Assembly (NCBI GenBank): GCA_005791165.1
Contig: SXXW01000025.1
Coordinates: 62,001 to 126,000, forward strand
Source: Cytophagaceae bacterium
GTDB lineage: Bacteria; Bacteroidota; Bacteroidia; Cytophagales; Spirosomataceae
Direction: 5' to 3'
DNA: 64,000 nucleotides
Under the pieces are notes generated by a model. That model worked only from the letters and a program-made list of their open reading frames with translations, was not told the origin of the DNA and ran no database searches. Shown one piece after another: positions 25,344-34,282 of the stretch. The position numbers and the translations under genes are program-made. Position 1 is the stretch's first letter. Each line of letters opens with the position of its first letter.

Positions 25344-26069
25344 ATGGATTTTTTTAAAAGCTTTATGGAGCGCGTATATTTTTCTACTTTGAAACAAAAA
25401 TTACAAAATCTGAAAACGATTCTTTCAATCCTCCTTTTTGTTCAATTTTCTGCTTTGGGGCAAACCCCTGATTGTGCTTCGAAGGTTTGGGTGGCTACCG
25501 ATAAAAAAATAATCTTGTTTGCCCCCGAACCGGGTGAAAACCCTACCCCTATTTTAATGCCAGTAAATGGCGCTAAAACGCCGGGAATAAAATGGTCTTG
25601 GACACCTAAATTAGCCTTATCTGATCCACTAAGTCTTAATCCATATTTTGATGTAAAGGGATTAGGTGATTTAGGAGGGAATGCATTTAAGACGACTTAT
25701 TTTATTAATGGTTATTTACCGGGTGCAACGACTGCAGCAGATTGTCGGAATTATGCTACCATTGATATCATTGTTTTGGCTAGAGTAAAGCCATATGACG
25801 CCATATCTCCAAATAATGATGATTTAAATGATTACTGGACCATTGATAATATTTCATCCTATCCATACGCAGAGATTTACGTGATGGATCGCTGGGGCCT
25901 GAAAGTATTTGAAAGTACTGGCACGATGTATGAAGAAAAACCATTTAGGGGAAAATATAATGGAAAAGATTTGCCAACTGGCACATATATGTACGTTATT
26001 CGACCTAATTTGGAAGACTACCCAGAAGCATATCCAGATGTCGTGGGAAATTTGACTATCGTAAGATAA
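25344..26069 (+). CDS. Secreted protein with CHU_C / type IX sorting domain
   Basis: 241 residues. A signal peptide lies at residues ~24-40 ([17 protein letters not shown]); the first ATG is used but Met8 (25365) is an alternative. The last ~95 residues form a gliding-motility-associated CHU_C domain: [46 protein letters not shown]. This marks a cargo of the type IX secretion system (type B sorting). Upstream there is only a short ~100-residue region, so the protein is small for this class. Its TAA overlaps the nuoB ATG (TAATG at 26067-26071). Confidence 0.88.
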   Translation: MDFFKSFMERVYFSTLKQKLQNLKTILSILLFVQFSALGQTPDCASKVWVATDKKIILFAPEPGENPTPILMPVNGAKTPGIKWSWTPKLALSDPLSLNPYFDVKGLGDLGGNAFKTTYFINGYLPGATTAADCRNYATIDIIVLARVKPYDAISPNNDDLNDYWTIDNISSYPYAEIYVMDRWGLKVFESTGTMYEEKPFRGKYNGKDLPTGTYMYVIRPNLEDYPEAYPDVVGNLTIVR

Positions 26070-26590
26070 TGAAGGGATATTTAGACCAAAACATTCAGTC
26101 GGAAGGATTCGTAGTGAGCCAATTTGAGGATTTACTCAATTGGGCTCGGGCAAGTTCTTTATGGCCAATGAGTTTTGGTTTGGCTTGTTGCGCCATTGAA
26201 ATGATGCAAACCTTTGCATCTGGATATGATTTGGATCGCTTTGGGGTATTTCCAAGGCCTTCCCCTAGACAGTCAGATGTGATGATTGTGGCAGGAACAG
26301 TTACTTTTAAAATGGCAGATCGAATTAGACGATTGTATGAACAAATGCCTGAACCCCGTTATGTGATTTCAATGGGGTCGTGTGCCAATTGTGGAGGTCC
26401 TTATTGGGAACACGGTTATCACGTAGTTAAAGGGGTAGACCGAGTAATTCCTGTGGATGTGTATGTCCCAGGTTGTCCGCCTAGGCCCGAAGCTTTGTTA
26501 GGAGGAATTTTGAAATTACAAGAAAAAATCAATCGAGAAACGCGTGTCGTGCCCCAAATTATTTTGGACGCCATCGCCCAAAAAGCCTAA
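26069..26590 (+). CDS. nuoB: NADH-quinone oxidoreductase subunit B
   Basis: 173 residues; the complex I subunit carrying the terminal Fe-S cluster N2 next to the quinone site. The ligands are present: the tandem Cys40-Cys41 in [10 protein letters not shown], Cys105 in GSCANCGGP and Cys136 in [10 protein letters not shown]. The start codon overlaps the stop of the secreted CHU_C gene, suggesting coupled translation. nuoC follows after 2 bases, but neither nuoA nor nuoD-N is adjacent, so the complex I genes are split in this genome. Confidence 0.97.
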   Translation: MKGYLDQNIQSEGFVVSQFEDLLNWARASSLWPMSFGLACCAIEMMQTFASGYDLDRFGVFPRPSPRQSDVMIVAGTVTFKMADRIRRLYEQMPEPRYVISMGSCANCGGPYWEHGYHVVKGVDRVIPVDVYVPGCPPRPEALLGGILKLQEKINRETRVVPQIILDAIAQKA

Positions 26591-26592
26591 GG

Positions 26593-27081
26593 ATGGAAGC
26601 GATAGATATAAAAAACCTGATTGAAAGCGAATTGAACATCTCGGTTGAATGGGACGAAAAATCGGGTCGCATCACGGTTCAGCCAACTCAACTAGTTTCC
26701 GTTTGTGATTTTTTATGGCGCAATCCAGCGACTTATTTTGATTCGCTTTCTTGCCTTACTGCGATAGATAATGGTCCTGAAAATGGAACGTTAGAAATTA
26801 TTTATACCCTCTACTCGATTCCTAATCACCTTACTTTTCACATTCGATTGGAGGTTCCTAGGGTACAAGAAGATGGGAAATTGCCCGTTGTACCTACTTT
26901 GAGTGGGATTTGGAAAACGGCCAATTGGCATGAGCGAGAGGCATTTGACCTTGTGGGGGTTGTCTTTGAAGGTCATCCCGACATGACTCGGATTTTGTTG
27001 CCTGCTGACTGGGTCGGTCATCCACTTCGCAAAGACTATGCGGAGCAGGAAAAGTATCATGGAATACAAGTGAAATTTTAG
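26593..27081 (+). CDS. nuoC: NADH-quinone oxidoreductase subunit C
   Basis: 162 residues of the 30-kDa subunit of complex I, in the peripheral arm. The signature is WHEREAFDLVGVVFEGHPDM followed by RILLPADWVGHPLRKDY, which matches the 30-kDa family. It is a stand-alone NuoC, not the NuoCD fusion of E. coli. It is followed after 3 bases by a glycosyltransferase gene where nuoD would be expected. Confidence 0.95.
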   Translation: MEAIDIKNLIESELNISVEWDEKSGRITVQPTQLVSVCDFLWRNPATYFDSLSCLTAIDNGPENGTLEIIYTLYSIPNHLTFHIRLEVPRVQEDGKLPVVPTLSGIWKTANWHEREAFDLVGVVFEGHPDMTRILLPADWVGHPLRKDYAEQEKYHGIQVKF

Positions 27082-27084
27082 CCC

Positions 27085-27960
27085 ATGAAAATTGCCGGTT
27101 TTACCTTCATTCGGAATGCGATCAAAAACGATTATTCGATCGTGGAAGCCATCACATCAATTTTACCAATTTGTGACGAGTTTGTTGTGGCTGTGGGCCA
27201 ATCAGAGGATAATACTTTAGGCCTAATTCAATCTATCAAATCAGATAAAATCAGGATTATTGAGACGATTTGGGATGACACGAAACGTGAAGGTGGGAGG
27301 GTTTTTGCTTTAGAAACGGATAAGGCATATCAGGCTATTTCACCAGATACCGACTGGGCATTTTATATTCAAGGGGATGAATGTGTGCATGAAGATGATC
27401 TCAATGGTATTTTAGAGGATTTAAAAGAGTATCAGGAAAACCCTGAGGTGGAGGGTTTATTGTTTAAATATAGACACTTTTATGGGTCCTTTGATTACAT
27501 CGCAACTTCTAGAAAGTGGTATAGAAAAGAGATTAGGCTTGTGCGATTTAACCCCCTTGTTCAATCATACAAAGATGCGCAGGGCTTTCGCAAAAGCGGG
27601 AAAAAATTAAAAGTAAAAGAAATTTCGGCACATATATTTCATTATGGTTGGGTTAAACCCCCCACCGGCTTAAACCAAAAAGTAAGAAATTTCACACAAT
27701 TTTACCATGATGACGCTTGGCTTGCGAAAAATGTCCCAGCAGATTATGAATTTGATTTTGGAAATGCAGAAAGGCTCACTAGGTTTATGGGGACGCATCC
27801 CAACGTTTCCCTTTCTCGCATTAAGGCACAAAATTGGGACTTTGATTTTGATCCAGCGGTCCTTCGTTCTAAGATGAGTTTGCGTCGAAAAGTGCTGCAA
27901 AAAATTACCGATTGGACGGGTTGGCGTATCGGGGAATATAAAAACTATCAGCGTATTTAG
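27085..27960 (+). CDS. Glycosyltransferase family 2 protein
   Basis: 291 residues, cytoplasmic face of the membrane. The N-terminus KIAGFTFIRNAIKNDYSIVE and VVAVGQSEDNT resemble the GT-A fold of the family 2 group acting on surface glycans. IQGDECVHEDD would hold the metal-binding acidic motif, and HIFHYGWVKPP is a typical C-terminal phrase. Acceptor and donor sugars unknown. It follows nuoC by 3 bases and abuts the next glycosyltransferase, so all are probably on one transcript. Confidence 0.85.
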   Translation: MKIAGFTFIRNAIKNDYSIVEAITSILPICDEFVVAVGQSEDNTLGLIQSIKSDKIRIIETIWDDTKREGGRVFALETDKAYQAISPDTDWAFYIQGDECVHEDDLNGILEDLKEYQENPEVEGLLFKYRHFYGSFDYIATSRKWYRKEIRLVRFNPLVQSYKDAQGFRKSGKKLKVKEISAHIFHYGWVKPPTGLNQKVRNFTQFYHDDAWLAKNVPADYEFDFGNAERLTRFMGTHPNVSLSRIKAQNWDFDFDPAVLRSKMSLRRKVLQKITDWTGWRIGEYKNYQRI

Positions 27961-28851
27961 ATGGAAGAAATCCACTATTTTCCCGCCAAAAGGAAGTTGG
28001 CTTCGCCTTACTTTTCCATTTTAATTCCGAGCTGGAATAATCTCCCGTACCTTACTTTGTGTATCAATAGCATTAGGAAAAATTCTGAGGTACCCTTTGA
28101 ATTAATCGTTCATTTGAATGAATCGAATGACGGATCAAAAGAGTGGGTGGAGGCTCAAGAAGATATTGCATTTTCGTATAGTCAAAAAAATGTAGGAGTT
28201 TGTCACGCGATGAATGCCATGAGGACATTGGCCAACGCAAATTATTTATTGTACCTGAACGATGATATGTATGTGTTATCTGGTTGGGATGCTGAGTTAA
28301 AGCGAGAAATTGACTCCTGTGGGACGCAAAAATTCTTTTTCTCATCCACGATGATTGAGCCTAGAGCCCAAAGCACTTGTTCGATAGAAGCTGATTTTGG
28401 CACGAATATTGAAAATTTTCAAGAAGAGAAATTAAATGATACTTATCGTCAATTCAAATTTCAAGATTGGCAGGGAAGTACCTGGCCACCTAATGTTGTC
28501 CATAAAGATCTCTGGGATTTAGTCGGTGGGTATTCCATCGAGTTTTCGCCGGGCATGTACTCTGATCCCGATTTTTCCATGAAGTTATGGAATCAGGGAG
28601 TTCGATTATTCAAGGGATTGGGGGCAAGTCGGGTATATCATTTTGGATCTATTTCGGTCAAACGAGTGAAGCAAAACAAAGGATATTATCAATTTATCCA
28701 GAAATGGGGGATTACTTCATCCACGTTATCTAAATACTATTTGCGCAGAGGCGTTCCTTTTGACGGGCTACTGCAAGAACCCAAAATTCCTTTTTGGGTG
28801 CACATCAAAAATGCAGCTTACCGTTTGTGGCTTTTTTTGAAGAAAGATTAA
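27961..28851 (+). CDS. Glycosyltransferase family 2 protein
   Basis: 296 residues with a GT-A fold: SILIPSWNNLPYLTLCINSI at the N-terminus, VHLNESNDGSKEW, then LYLNDDMYVLSGWD with the metal-binding DD motif. FSPGMYSDPDFSMKLWNQG and a YHFGSISVKR phrase follow. It begins directly at the end of the previous glycosyltransferase gene (0-base gap). The last residues include a short hydrophobic helix (YRLWLFL). It shares TTAA with the convergent glycosyltransferase at 28848. Substrate unknown; a surface polysaccharide or LPS role is likely. Confidence 0.87.
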   Translation: MEEIHYFPAKRKLASPYFSILIPSWNNLPYLTLCINSIRKNSEVPFELIVHLNESNDGSKEWVEAQEDIAFSYSQKNVGVCHAMNAMRTLANANYLLYLNDDMYVLSGWDAELKREIDSCGTQKFFFSSTMIEPRAQSTCSIEADFGTNIENFQEEKLNDTYRQFKFQDWQGSTWPPNVVHKDLWDLVGGYSIEFSPGMYSDPDFSMKLWNQGVRLFKGLGASRVYHFGSISVKRVKQNKGYYQFIQKWGITSSTLSKYYLRRGVPFDGLLQEPKIPFWVHIKNAAYRLWLFLKKD

Positions 28852-29756
28852 TAGATTCCAAACAGGAGTTTAAAGCAATACATGAAATTTCCTAAGGATG
28901 ATTTTCCTTTGTAGGCCAACATATCTTCCCGGTATTTCATGACAGTCTTACATCTTCGGATTCTATTGACGAGAGAATTTCCTGAAAAATCTAGGTATAA
29001 TTGATCAAATATTTGTTTTTCTTCTTGGTAACAACACCTTTCAGCCAGTATTTTGATACGCTCACAAATGCGTAATTTTCGCTCTGCCCGAGTTTGATAT
29101 AATTTTTTAGATTTTTTAAGATCGGCGCCTATCGCGTTGGATTCATGTTGTCGATAATGCACAAGGGAAATGGGAATATACGCAATCCCGTTATGGCAAG
29201 TGGCCGAAAATCCAAGTAAATAATCATGTGTAACCCAGTTAGAAAGTGGTAATGCCGTCTCCAAAACCTCTTTTTTAAATAGCATACTATGTCCGGGAGC
29301 CCAAGCGCCAAACGTGTACATCAACGGTGAATTGTATGCAATTTGGCGTTTTAAGCCAGACATTTTTAGAGGTAATTCTCTTCCTGCCTGGTCAATTAAT
29401 TGGGAGTCAGAATAAATCATGGAATAATTCCCGATACTATTGACAAGGGTGGATATTTTGTTGGAAAACCAATAATCATCCTGATCTGATAGTGCGATAT
29501 ATTCTCCGTTAGCCGCTTTCATGCCCTTTTCAAAAGTGGCATTATGGCCTTCGTTTTTTAAGTTTTCTAGGATTTTAACGCGCGCATCTTGGCTTGCATA
29601 CGCATTTAAAATGGACAAACTTTGATCCGTGGAGGCATCATCTACCCAGATGAATTCTAGGTTGGGGTAGTCTTGGGCCAATAAACTTTCGATTTGTATC
29701 TTCAAGTATTTTTCGCCCTGATAGGTAGCCATGACAATGGTAACTAATGGATGCAT
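28848..29756 (-). CDS. Glycosyltransferase family 2 protein
   Basis: 302 residues. ATG 29756 is preferred to the TTG two codons upstream. N-terminus: HPLVTIVMATYQGEKYLKIQ, then IWVDDASTDQS and ALSDQDDYWF with the catalytic-metal aspartates. These are typical of rhamnosyl- or O-antigen-type family 2 transferases such as the RfbN-like group, but the sugar cannot be assigned. It is on the opposite strand from the two other transferases yet shares the locus, ending on the same TTAA as the second one. Confidence 0.88.
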   Translation of the reverse strand: MHPLVTIVMATYQGEKYLKIQIESLLAQDYPNLEFIWVDDASTDQSLSILNAYASQDARVKILENLKNEGHNATFEKGMKAANGEYIALSDQDDYWFSNKISTLVNSIGNYSMIYSDSQLIDQAGRELPLKMSGLKRQIAYNSPLMYTFGAWAPGHSMLFKKEVLETALPLSNWVTHDYLLGFSATCHNGIAYIPISLVHYRQHESNAIGADLKKSKKLYQTRAERKLRICERIKILAERCCYQEEKQIFDQLYLDFSGNSLVNRIRRCKTVMKYREDMLAYKGKSSLGNFMYCFKLLFGIY

Positions 29757-29836
29757 ACTCAATTTGTGGGCTAAGAATTTCTAATTTTATGCTGAAAATT
29801 GTCGTAATTTGAGACAGATTTCCAAAATATTTAACG

Positions 29837-31666
29837 TTGAAAACATATTTTCGTTTATTGTCCTATGCTGTTTCTATCCGTAAATATGTATTCCCATATT
29901 TTGGATTTTCCTTATTAGGCAGCTTGTTTGGGATTTTAAACTTTACCTTATTGATTCCGCTGCTGAATGTTTTATTCAATCAGGCTTCGGAAACCAATGT
30001 TCAAATATACCGGAGCATTCCTGATTTTTCGCTCAGCCCATCCTATTTTTCTTTTCTATTTAATCACTATTTCTATGGTGCATTGGAGAATTTTGGTCGA
30101 ATTGGAGCGCTGAAATATGCGTGTGGGGCGATTATGGTCTCTGTAATTTTGGCTAATGTTTTTAGGTATTTTTCACAAAGAGTGTTGAAAACAGTCGAAG
30201 CGGATACGATTGCATCTCTACGGCAAGCCGTTTTCCAAAGAGCCATTCGCTTGGACTTGAGTTATTTTACCGAGCAGAAAAAAGGAAATTTAATGTCACG
30301 GTTGACCACGGATGTCCAAGAAGTCGAAAATAGTATCGGCCGCGCCTTTACGGCGACCTTCAAAGAAATTTTTACGTTAATCCTATTTTTTGTTTTTCTA
30401 GCCAGCATGTCGGTGAAGTTGACCTTATTTTCCTTACTCATTTTACCGCTTTCAGGAGGCGTCATTGCGACCATTACTCGTCGTTTAAGGCGAGCGGCTG
30501 GAGAAGTCCAACAACATTTGAGTGGTTTGATTAGTTTGTTGGACGAGATTTTTGGTGCTATGCGAGTAGTTAAGGCATTTAGGGCTGAAAAAATGATGGA
30601 TGATCGATTTGGCGAAGGAAATCAAAAATATCGCCATGCTTTATTGAAAATGGTGTTTCGACAAGAACTTACTTCCCCCGTTTCTGAAACGCTTGGGGTT
30701 TTAGTCGTAACAGGGATATTGTTATACGGAGGAAGTTTGGTTATTTCTGGGGAGGGAGAATTAACAGCCTCTACTTTCATTGCCTTCATTGCCACATTTT
30801 CCCAAGTCATGCGTCCCGCTAAGGCCATTGCAGATGCATTTTCAGGAATACAAAGGGGTATAGCTTCTGCTGATCGAATCATTGAAATTCTAGATACAGA
30901 ATCTGAAATTAAGGTGATTGAGCCGATTGTTTCTTTGAAAGAATTTACCCGTAAAATTTCGTTTGAGCAGCTTGGTTTTGAATATACCCAAGGTAGAAAA
31001 GTTTTACATGAGATTAGTTTTGAAATTCAAAAAGGCCAAACAATCGCGCTTGTAGGTGCTTCCGGTGGAGGTAAGTCCACTTTAGCTGACCTACTCCCAA
31101 GATTTTATGATCCAACGATAGGCCAAGTCAAGATCGATGGTCACGATATCAAACATATTCCCTTAGATGATTTAAGAGGTTTAATGGGCATTGTAACGCA
31201 AGAATCTGTTTTGTTCAACGATACGATTTTTAATAACATTGCTTTTGGGACAGAAGCGACCATGAATGAAGTGGAAGATGCTGCCAAAATCGCTAATGCC
31301 CACGAATTTATTTCTGAGAGCGCTGATGGATATCAAACCATCATAGGTGACCGAGGATCCAAGTTATCGGGTGGCCAGCGCCAGCGTATTTCCATCGCGC
31401 GAGCCGTTTTGAAAAATCCACCCATTTTGATTTTAGACGAGGCTACTAGTGCTCTGGATAATGAATCTGAAAAATTAGTTCAAGCCGCGCTCGGAAATTT
31501 GATGAAAAACCGGACTGTTCTTGTCATTGCCCATCGATTAAGCACCATCCAACATGCGGATCAAATTCTTGTTATAGAACAAGGAAATATTGTAGAAAAG
31601 GGAACTCATCTTGAATTAATGGCCATTAAAAAGGGAGTATATGCTAAATTAAGCCAATTAACCTAA
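29837..31666 (+). CDS. ABC exporter, MsbA-like (fused permease and ATPase)
   Basis: 609 residues, TTG start (29837). A six-helix transmembrane domain (~1-330) includes EQKKGNLMSRLTTDVQEVE, the elbow region of this family. The ATPase domain follows: Walker A GASGGGKST, Q-loop VTQESVLFNDT, signature LSGGQRQRISIARA, Walker B ILILDEATSALD and H-loop IAHRLSTI. It is a homodimeric half-transporter, probably flipping a lipid or glycolipid. Three glycosyltransferase genes lie just upstream, which supports a lipid A, glycolipid or surface glycan cargo; drug export is an alternative. Confidence 0.92.
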   Translation: MKTYFRLLSYAVSIRKYVFPYFGFSLLGSLFGILNFTLLIPLLNVLFNQASETNVQIYRSIPDFSLSPSYFSFLFNHYFYGALENFGRIGALKYACGAIMVSVILANVFRYFSQRVLKTVEADTIASLRQAVFQRAIRLDLSYFTEQKKGNLMSRLTTDVQEVENSIGRAFTATFKEIFTLILFFVFLASMSVKLTLFSLLILPLSGGVIATITRRLRRAAGEVQQHLSGLISLLDEIFGAMRVVKAFRAEKMMDDRFGEGNQKYRHALLKMVFRQELTSPVSETLGVLVVTGILLYGGSLVISGEGELTASTFIAFIATFSQVMRPAKAIADAFSGIQRGIASADRIIEILDTESEIKVIEPIVSLKEFTRKISFEQLGFEYTQGRKVLHEISFEIQKGQTIALVGASGGGKSTLADLLPRFYDPTIGQVKIDGHDIKHIPLDDLRGLMGIVTQESVLFNDTIFNNIAFGTEATMNEVEDAAKIANAHEFISESADGYQTIIGDRGSKLSGGQRQRISIARAVLKNPPILILDEATSALDNESEKLVQAALGNLMKNRTVLVIAHRLSTIQHADQILVIEQGNIVEKGTHLELMAIKKGVYAKLSQLT

Positions 31667-31710
31667 GCCCTTTTTTACAAGTTTTATTAGTTATTCAAAT
31701 TTTTATAGGG

Positions 31711-31718
31711 TAATTTTG
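31711..31718 (+). promoter_or_regulatory. Possible -7 element for the aminotransferase gene
   Basis: TAATTTTG (TAnnTTTG) lies 32 bases before the ATG at 31751, giving a plausible leader of about 26 bases. The upstream 20 bases show no clear TTG. Confidence 0.42.
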
Positions 31719-31750
31719 CACAAATTATCAAGAAAAGTTCAAATCAATTT

Positions 31751-32953
31751 ATGTCGGTATCCTTATTAGCTAAACGCATTCAAGCATTAGAAGAGTCATC
31801 CACGTTAGGGATGACAAAAAAAGCCAGAGAACTTGCTTCTCAGGGTCATCAAGTAATTAGTTTATCGGTGGGCGAGCCAGATTTTAAAACGCCGGCTCAC
31901 ATTTGTGATGCGGCAAAAAAAGCCATTGACGATGGATTTCACGGATATTCTCCTGTGGCAGGTTATCCTGATTTACGCATGGCGATTGCCAACAAATTAA
32001 AGCGAGATAATAATTTAGAGTGGGGTTCAGAAAATATTGTGGTATCGACCGGCGCGAAACATTCGTTGGCCAACGCCATCGCAGCATTAATTAATCCGGG
32101 AGATGAGGTTATTATTTTCTCACCTTATTGGGTTTCATATTCAGAGATGGTGAAGTTGGCCGATGGAAAATCAGTGCTTGTTCAAGGCGCTTTTGATAAT
32201 AATTTTAAAGTGACAGCGGATCAGTTTGAAGCTGCTATTACACCAAAAACTAAAATGGTGATGTTTTCATCGCCTAATAACCCAACGGGTTCAGTCTATA
32301 CAGAATCAGAATTAAGGGATATCGCTAATGTAGTGGCTCGTCATGAAAAGATTTTTGTTTTAGCGGATGAGATTTATGAGTACATCAACTTCACACAGGG
32401 AGGTCACTTTTCGATCGGATCAATTCCTGAAATTAAAGAACGTGTTATTACGGTAAATGGAGTGGCGAAAGGTCATGCGATGACAGGTTGGAGAATTGGA
32501 TTCATTGCGGCAGCCAAATGGATTGCCGATGGAGTAGAAAAATTGCAGGGTCAGGTTACATCAGGTACAAATTCGATCGCACAAAAGGCATCTGTTGCCG
32601 CATTTAATGGTCCTTTAGATCATGCGCATGAGATGAAGGAAGCCTATGATCGTCGTAGAAAATTAGTGGTGGGTAAATTAAGAGAAATTCCAGGTTTTAA
32701 GGTTAATATGCCCGATGGAGCATTTTATGCCTTCCCGGATATTTCCTATTATTTTGGTAAATCGGATGGTAAAACAACGATCAAGGATTCAGATGATTTT
32801 TGTACCTGGTTGTTGATGGATGCTTTTGTAGCCACAGTCGCTGGCTCTGGTTTTGGAGCTCCTGATTGTATGCGTATTTCAACTGCGGCAGCCGATGAAC
32901 AATTGGAAGAAGCTTGTGAGCGAATTAAAGTTGCGGTAGCTAAATTAAAATAG
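31751..32953 (+). CDS. PLP-dependent aminotransferase, class I (aspartate aminotransferase type)
   Basis: 400 residues of the fold-type I aminotransferase group close to bacterial AspC of the Ib subgroup. Motifs: SLSVGEPDFKTPAHI, GYSPVAGYPDLR, STGAKHSLANAI, SSPNNPTGSVY with the substrate-binding Asn, LADEIYEYINF with the PLP-binding Asp and Tyr. GVAKGHAMTGWRIGF carries the Schiff-base Lys. The likely reaction is aspartate + 2-oxoglutarate to oxaloacetate + glutamate; prephenate specificity is possible in this subgroup. It is followed by a strong terminator at 32974, so the unit is probably monocistronic. Confidence 0.93.
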   Translation: MSVSLLAKRIQALEESSTLGMTKKARELASQGHQVISLSVGEPDFKTPAHICDAAKKAIDDGFHGYSPVAGYPDLRMAIANKLKRDNNLEWGSENIVVSTGAKHSLANAIAALINPGDEVIIFSPYWVSYSEMVKLADGKSVLVQGAFDNNFKVTADQFEAAITPKTKMVMFSSPNNPTGSVYTESELRDIANVVARHEKIFVLADEIYEYINFTQGGHFSIGSIPEIKERVITVNGVAKGHAMTGWRIGFIAAAKWIADGVEKLQGQVTSGTNSIAQKASVAAFNGPLDHAHEMKEAYDRRRKLVVGKLREIPGFKVNMPDGAFYAFPDISYYFGKSDGKTTIKDSDDFCTWLLMDAFVATVAGSGFGAPDCMRISTAAADEQLEEACERIKVAVAKLK

Positions 32954-32973
32954 AGCCAATATTTACTATAATT

Positions 32974-33008
32974 AAGAAAGTCAGAGCAGAATCTCTGACT
33001 TTCTTTTT
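32974..33008 (+). terminator. Strong rho-independent terminator after the aminotransferase gene
   Basis: AAGAAAGTCAGAG (32974-32986) pairs perfectly with CTCTGACTTTCTT (32993-33005), a 13-base stem with a 6-base loop and further T after it (33006-33008). It ends 8 bases before the nhaD start, so it also lies in the nhaD 5' region. Confidence 0.9.
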
Positions 33009-33016
33009 ATACATTT

Positions 33017-34282
33017 ATGCATATGGAAATAATTTCAGTCTTCATTTTTATTCTAGGATACCTCGCTATTGCGTTTGAACATCCATTGAAAATCAACAAA
33101 ACGGCAACTGCTTTATTAACCGGTGTCCTTGTTTGGGTAGTATTTGCTTTGGTTAAGGGGGAGGGGGAATTGGGCCAATTATCTCATCATTTGGGGAGTA
33201 CTTCTGAGATTCTATTTTTTCTTTTGGGCGCGATGACTTTGGTGGAGTTAATTGATGCGCATCAAGGTTTCAGATTTGTGAATCAATTAATTCAAACAAA
33301 AAATTCAGCTAAGCTTTTGTGGATCGTGGGGATTGTCACGTTTTTCATTTCAGCGGCTTTAGATAATTTAACCACCGCCATCGTCATGGTCACGCTTTTA
33401 CGCAAGTTAATTTCAGATTCACAAACAAGGAAATATTTTGTGGGTGTGGTGGTTATTGCGGCAAATGCGGGGGGTGCTTGGTCTCCGATTGGTGATGTCA
33501 CAACGACCATGCTATGGATTGGAGGTCAAATATCAGCCTTAGGAATCATTAAAGTTTTAATTTTACCTTCATTAATTTCGTTATTGGTTCCATTGGCTGT
33601 AGGATCTTATTGGGTTCGAAACGAAAAATTGGGTATTCCTCACCCACTTCCAGCCTTAAATAAAGTGGAAGAAAAAGAGGGGAAAATTATGCTTTTCGCC
33701 GGGGTTGCTAGTTTACTAGGGGTTCCCATATTTAAGTCGATTACGCACCTTCCTCCCTACATGGGTATTTTATTAGGTTTAGGAATTGTATGGATCATTT
33801 CTGAATTATTACATTCGGATAAGGATGAAGCTGCCAAAAAACCCTACACGGTTGGTTTTGCCTTAAGTAAAGTAGATACTTCTAGCGTACTTTTTTTCTT
33901 GGGTATTTTGTTGGCCATAGGCGCTTTAGAATCCTTTGGATATTTGGAGTCATTAGCTGTTTTCCTAGAAAATACCTTAGGAAATCAATACTTAATTGTG
34001 ACGATTATCGGCTTGGCTTCCTCGGTCGTAGATAATGTTCCCCTCGTGGCAGCGACCATGGGAATGTATAATTTGACTGATTTTCCATTGGACCATACCA
34101 TGTGGGAATATTTGGCTTTTTGTGCGGGTACCGGTGGAAGTATCTTGATTATTGGCTCCGCAGCGGGTGTCGCCGTGATGGGAATGGAAAAAATCGAATT
34201 TATTTGGTATGCTAAAAAAATAGGAATTCTAGCCCTATTGGGATACTTTGCCGGCGCTGCTACCTATTTATTATTCGTTTAA
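33017..34282 (+). CDS. nhaD: Na+/H+ antiporter NhaD type
   Basis: 421 residues and about eleven or twelve hydrophobic helices. Motifs: LGAMTLVELIDAHQGF, FISAALDNLTTAIVM, NAGGAWSPIGDVTTTMLW and SSVVDNVPLVAA are the conserved elements of the NhaD/ion transporter superfamily. It exports Na+ or Li+ in exchange for protons. Start at 33017; the second ATG (33023) is equally possible. The gene sits directly behind the aminotransferase terminator, so its own promoter or regulated read-through is needed. The stop shares TTAA with the convergent PAP2 gene. Confidence 0.92.
   Translation: MHMEIISVFIFILGYLAIAFEHPLKINKTATALLTGVLVWVVFALVKGEGELGQLSHHLGSTSEILFFLLGAMTLVELIDAHQGFRFVNQLIQTKNSAKLLWIVGIVTFFISAALDNLTTAIVMVTLLRKLISDSQTRKYFVGVVVIAANAGGAWSPIGDVTTTMLWIGGQISALGIIKVLILPSLISLLVPLAVGSYWVRNEKLGIPHPLPALNKVEEKEGKIMLFAGVASLLGVPIFKSITHLPPYMGILLGLGIVWIISELLHSDKDEAAKKPYTVGFALSKVDTSSVLFFLGILLAIGALESFGYLESLAVFLENTLGNQYLIVTIIGLASSVVDNVPLVAATMGMYNLTDFPLDHTMWEYLAFCAGTGGSILIIGSAAGVAVMGMEKIEFIWYAKKIGILALLGYFAGAATYLLFV

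Noticed and set aside
26069-27081. A complete complex I operon
   Set aside because: Only nuoB and nuoC are here; the neighbours are a CHU_C gene and a glycosyltransferase.
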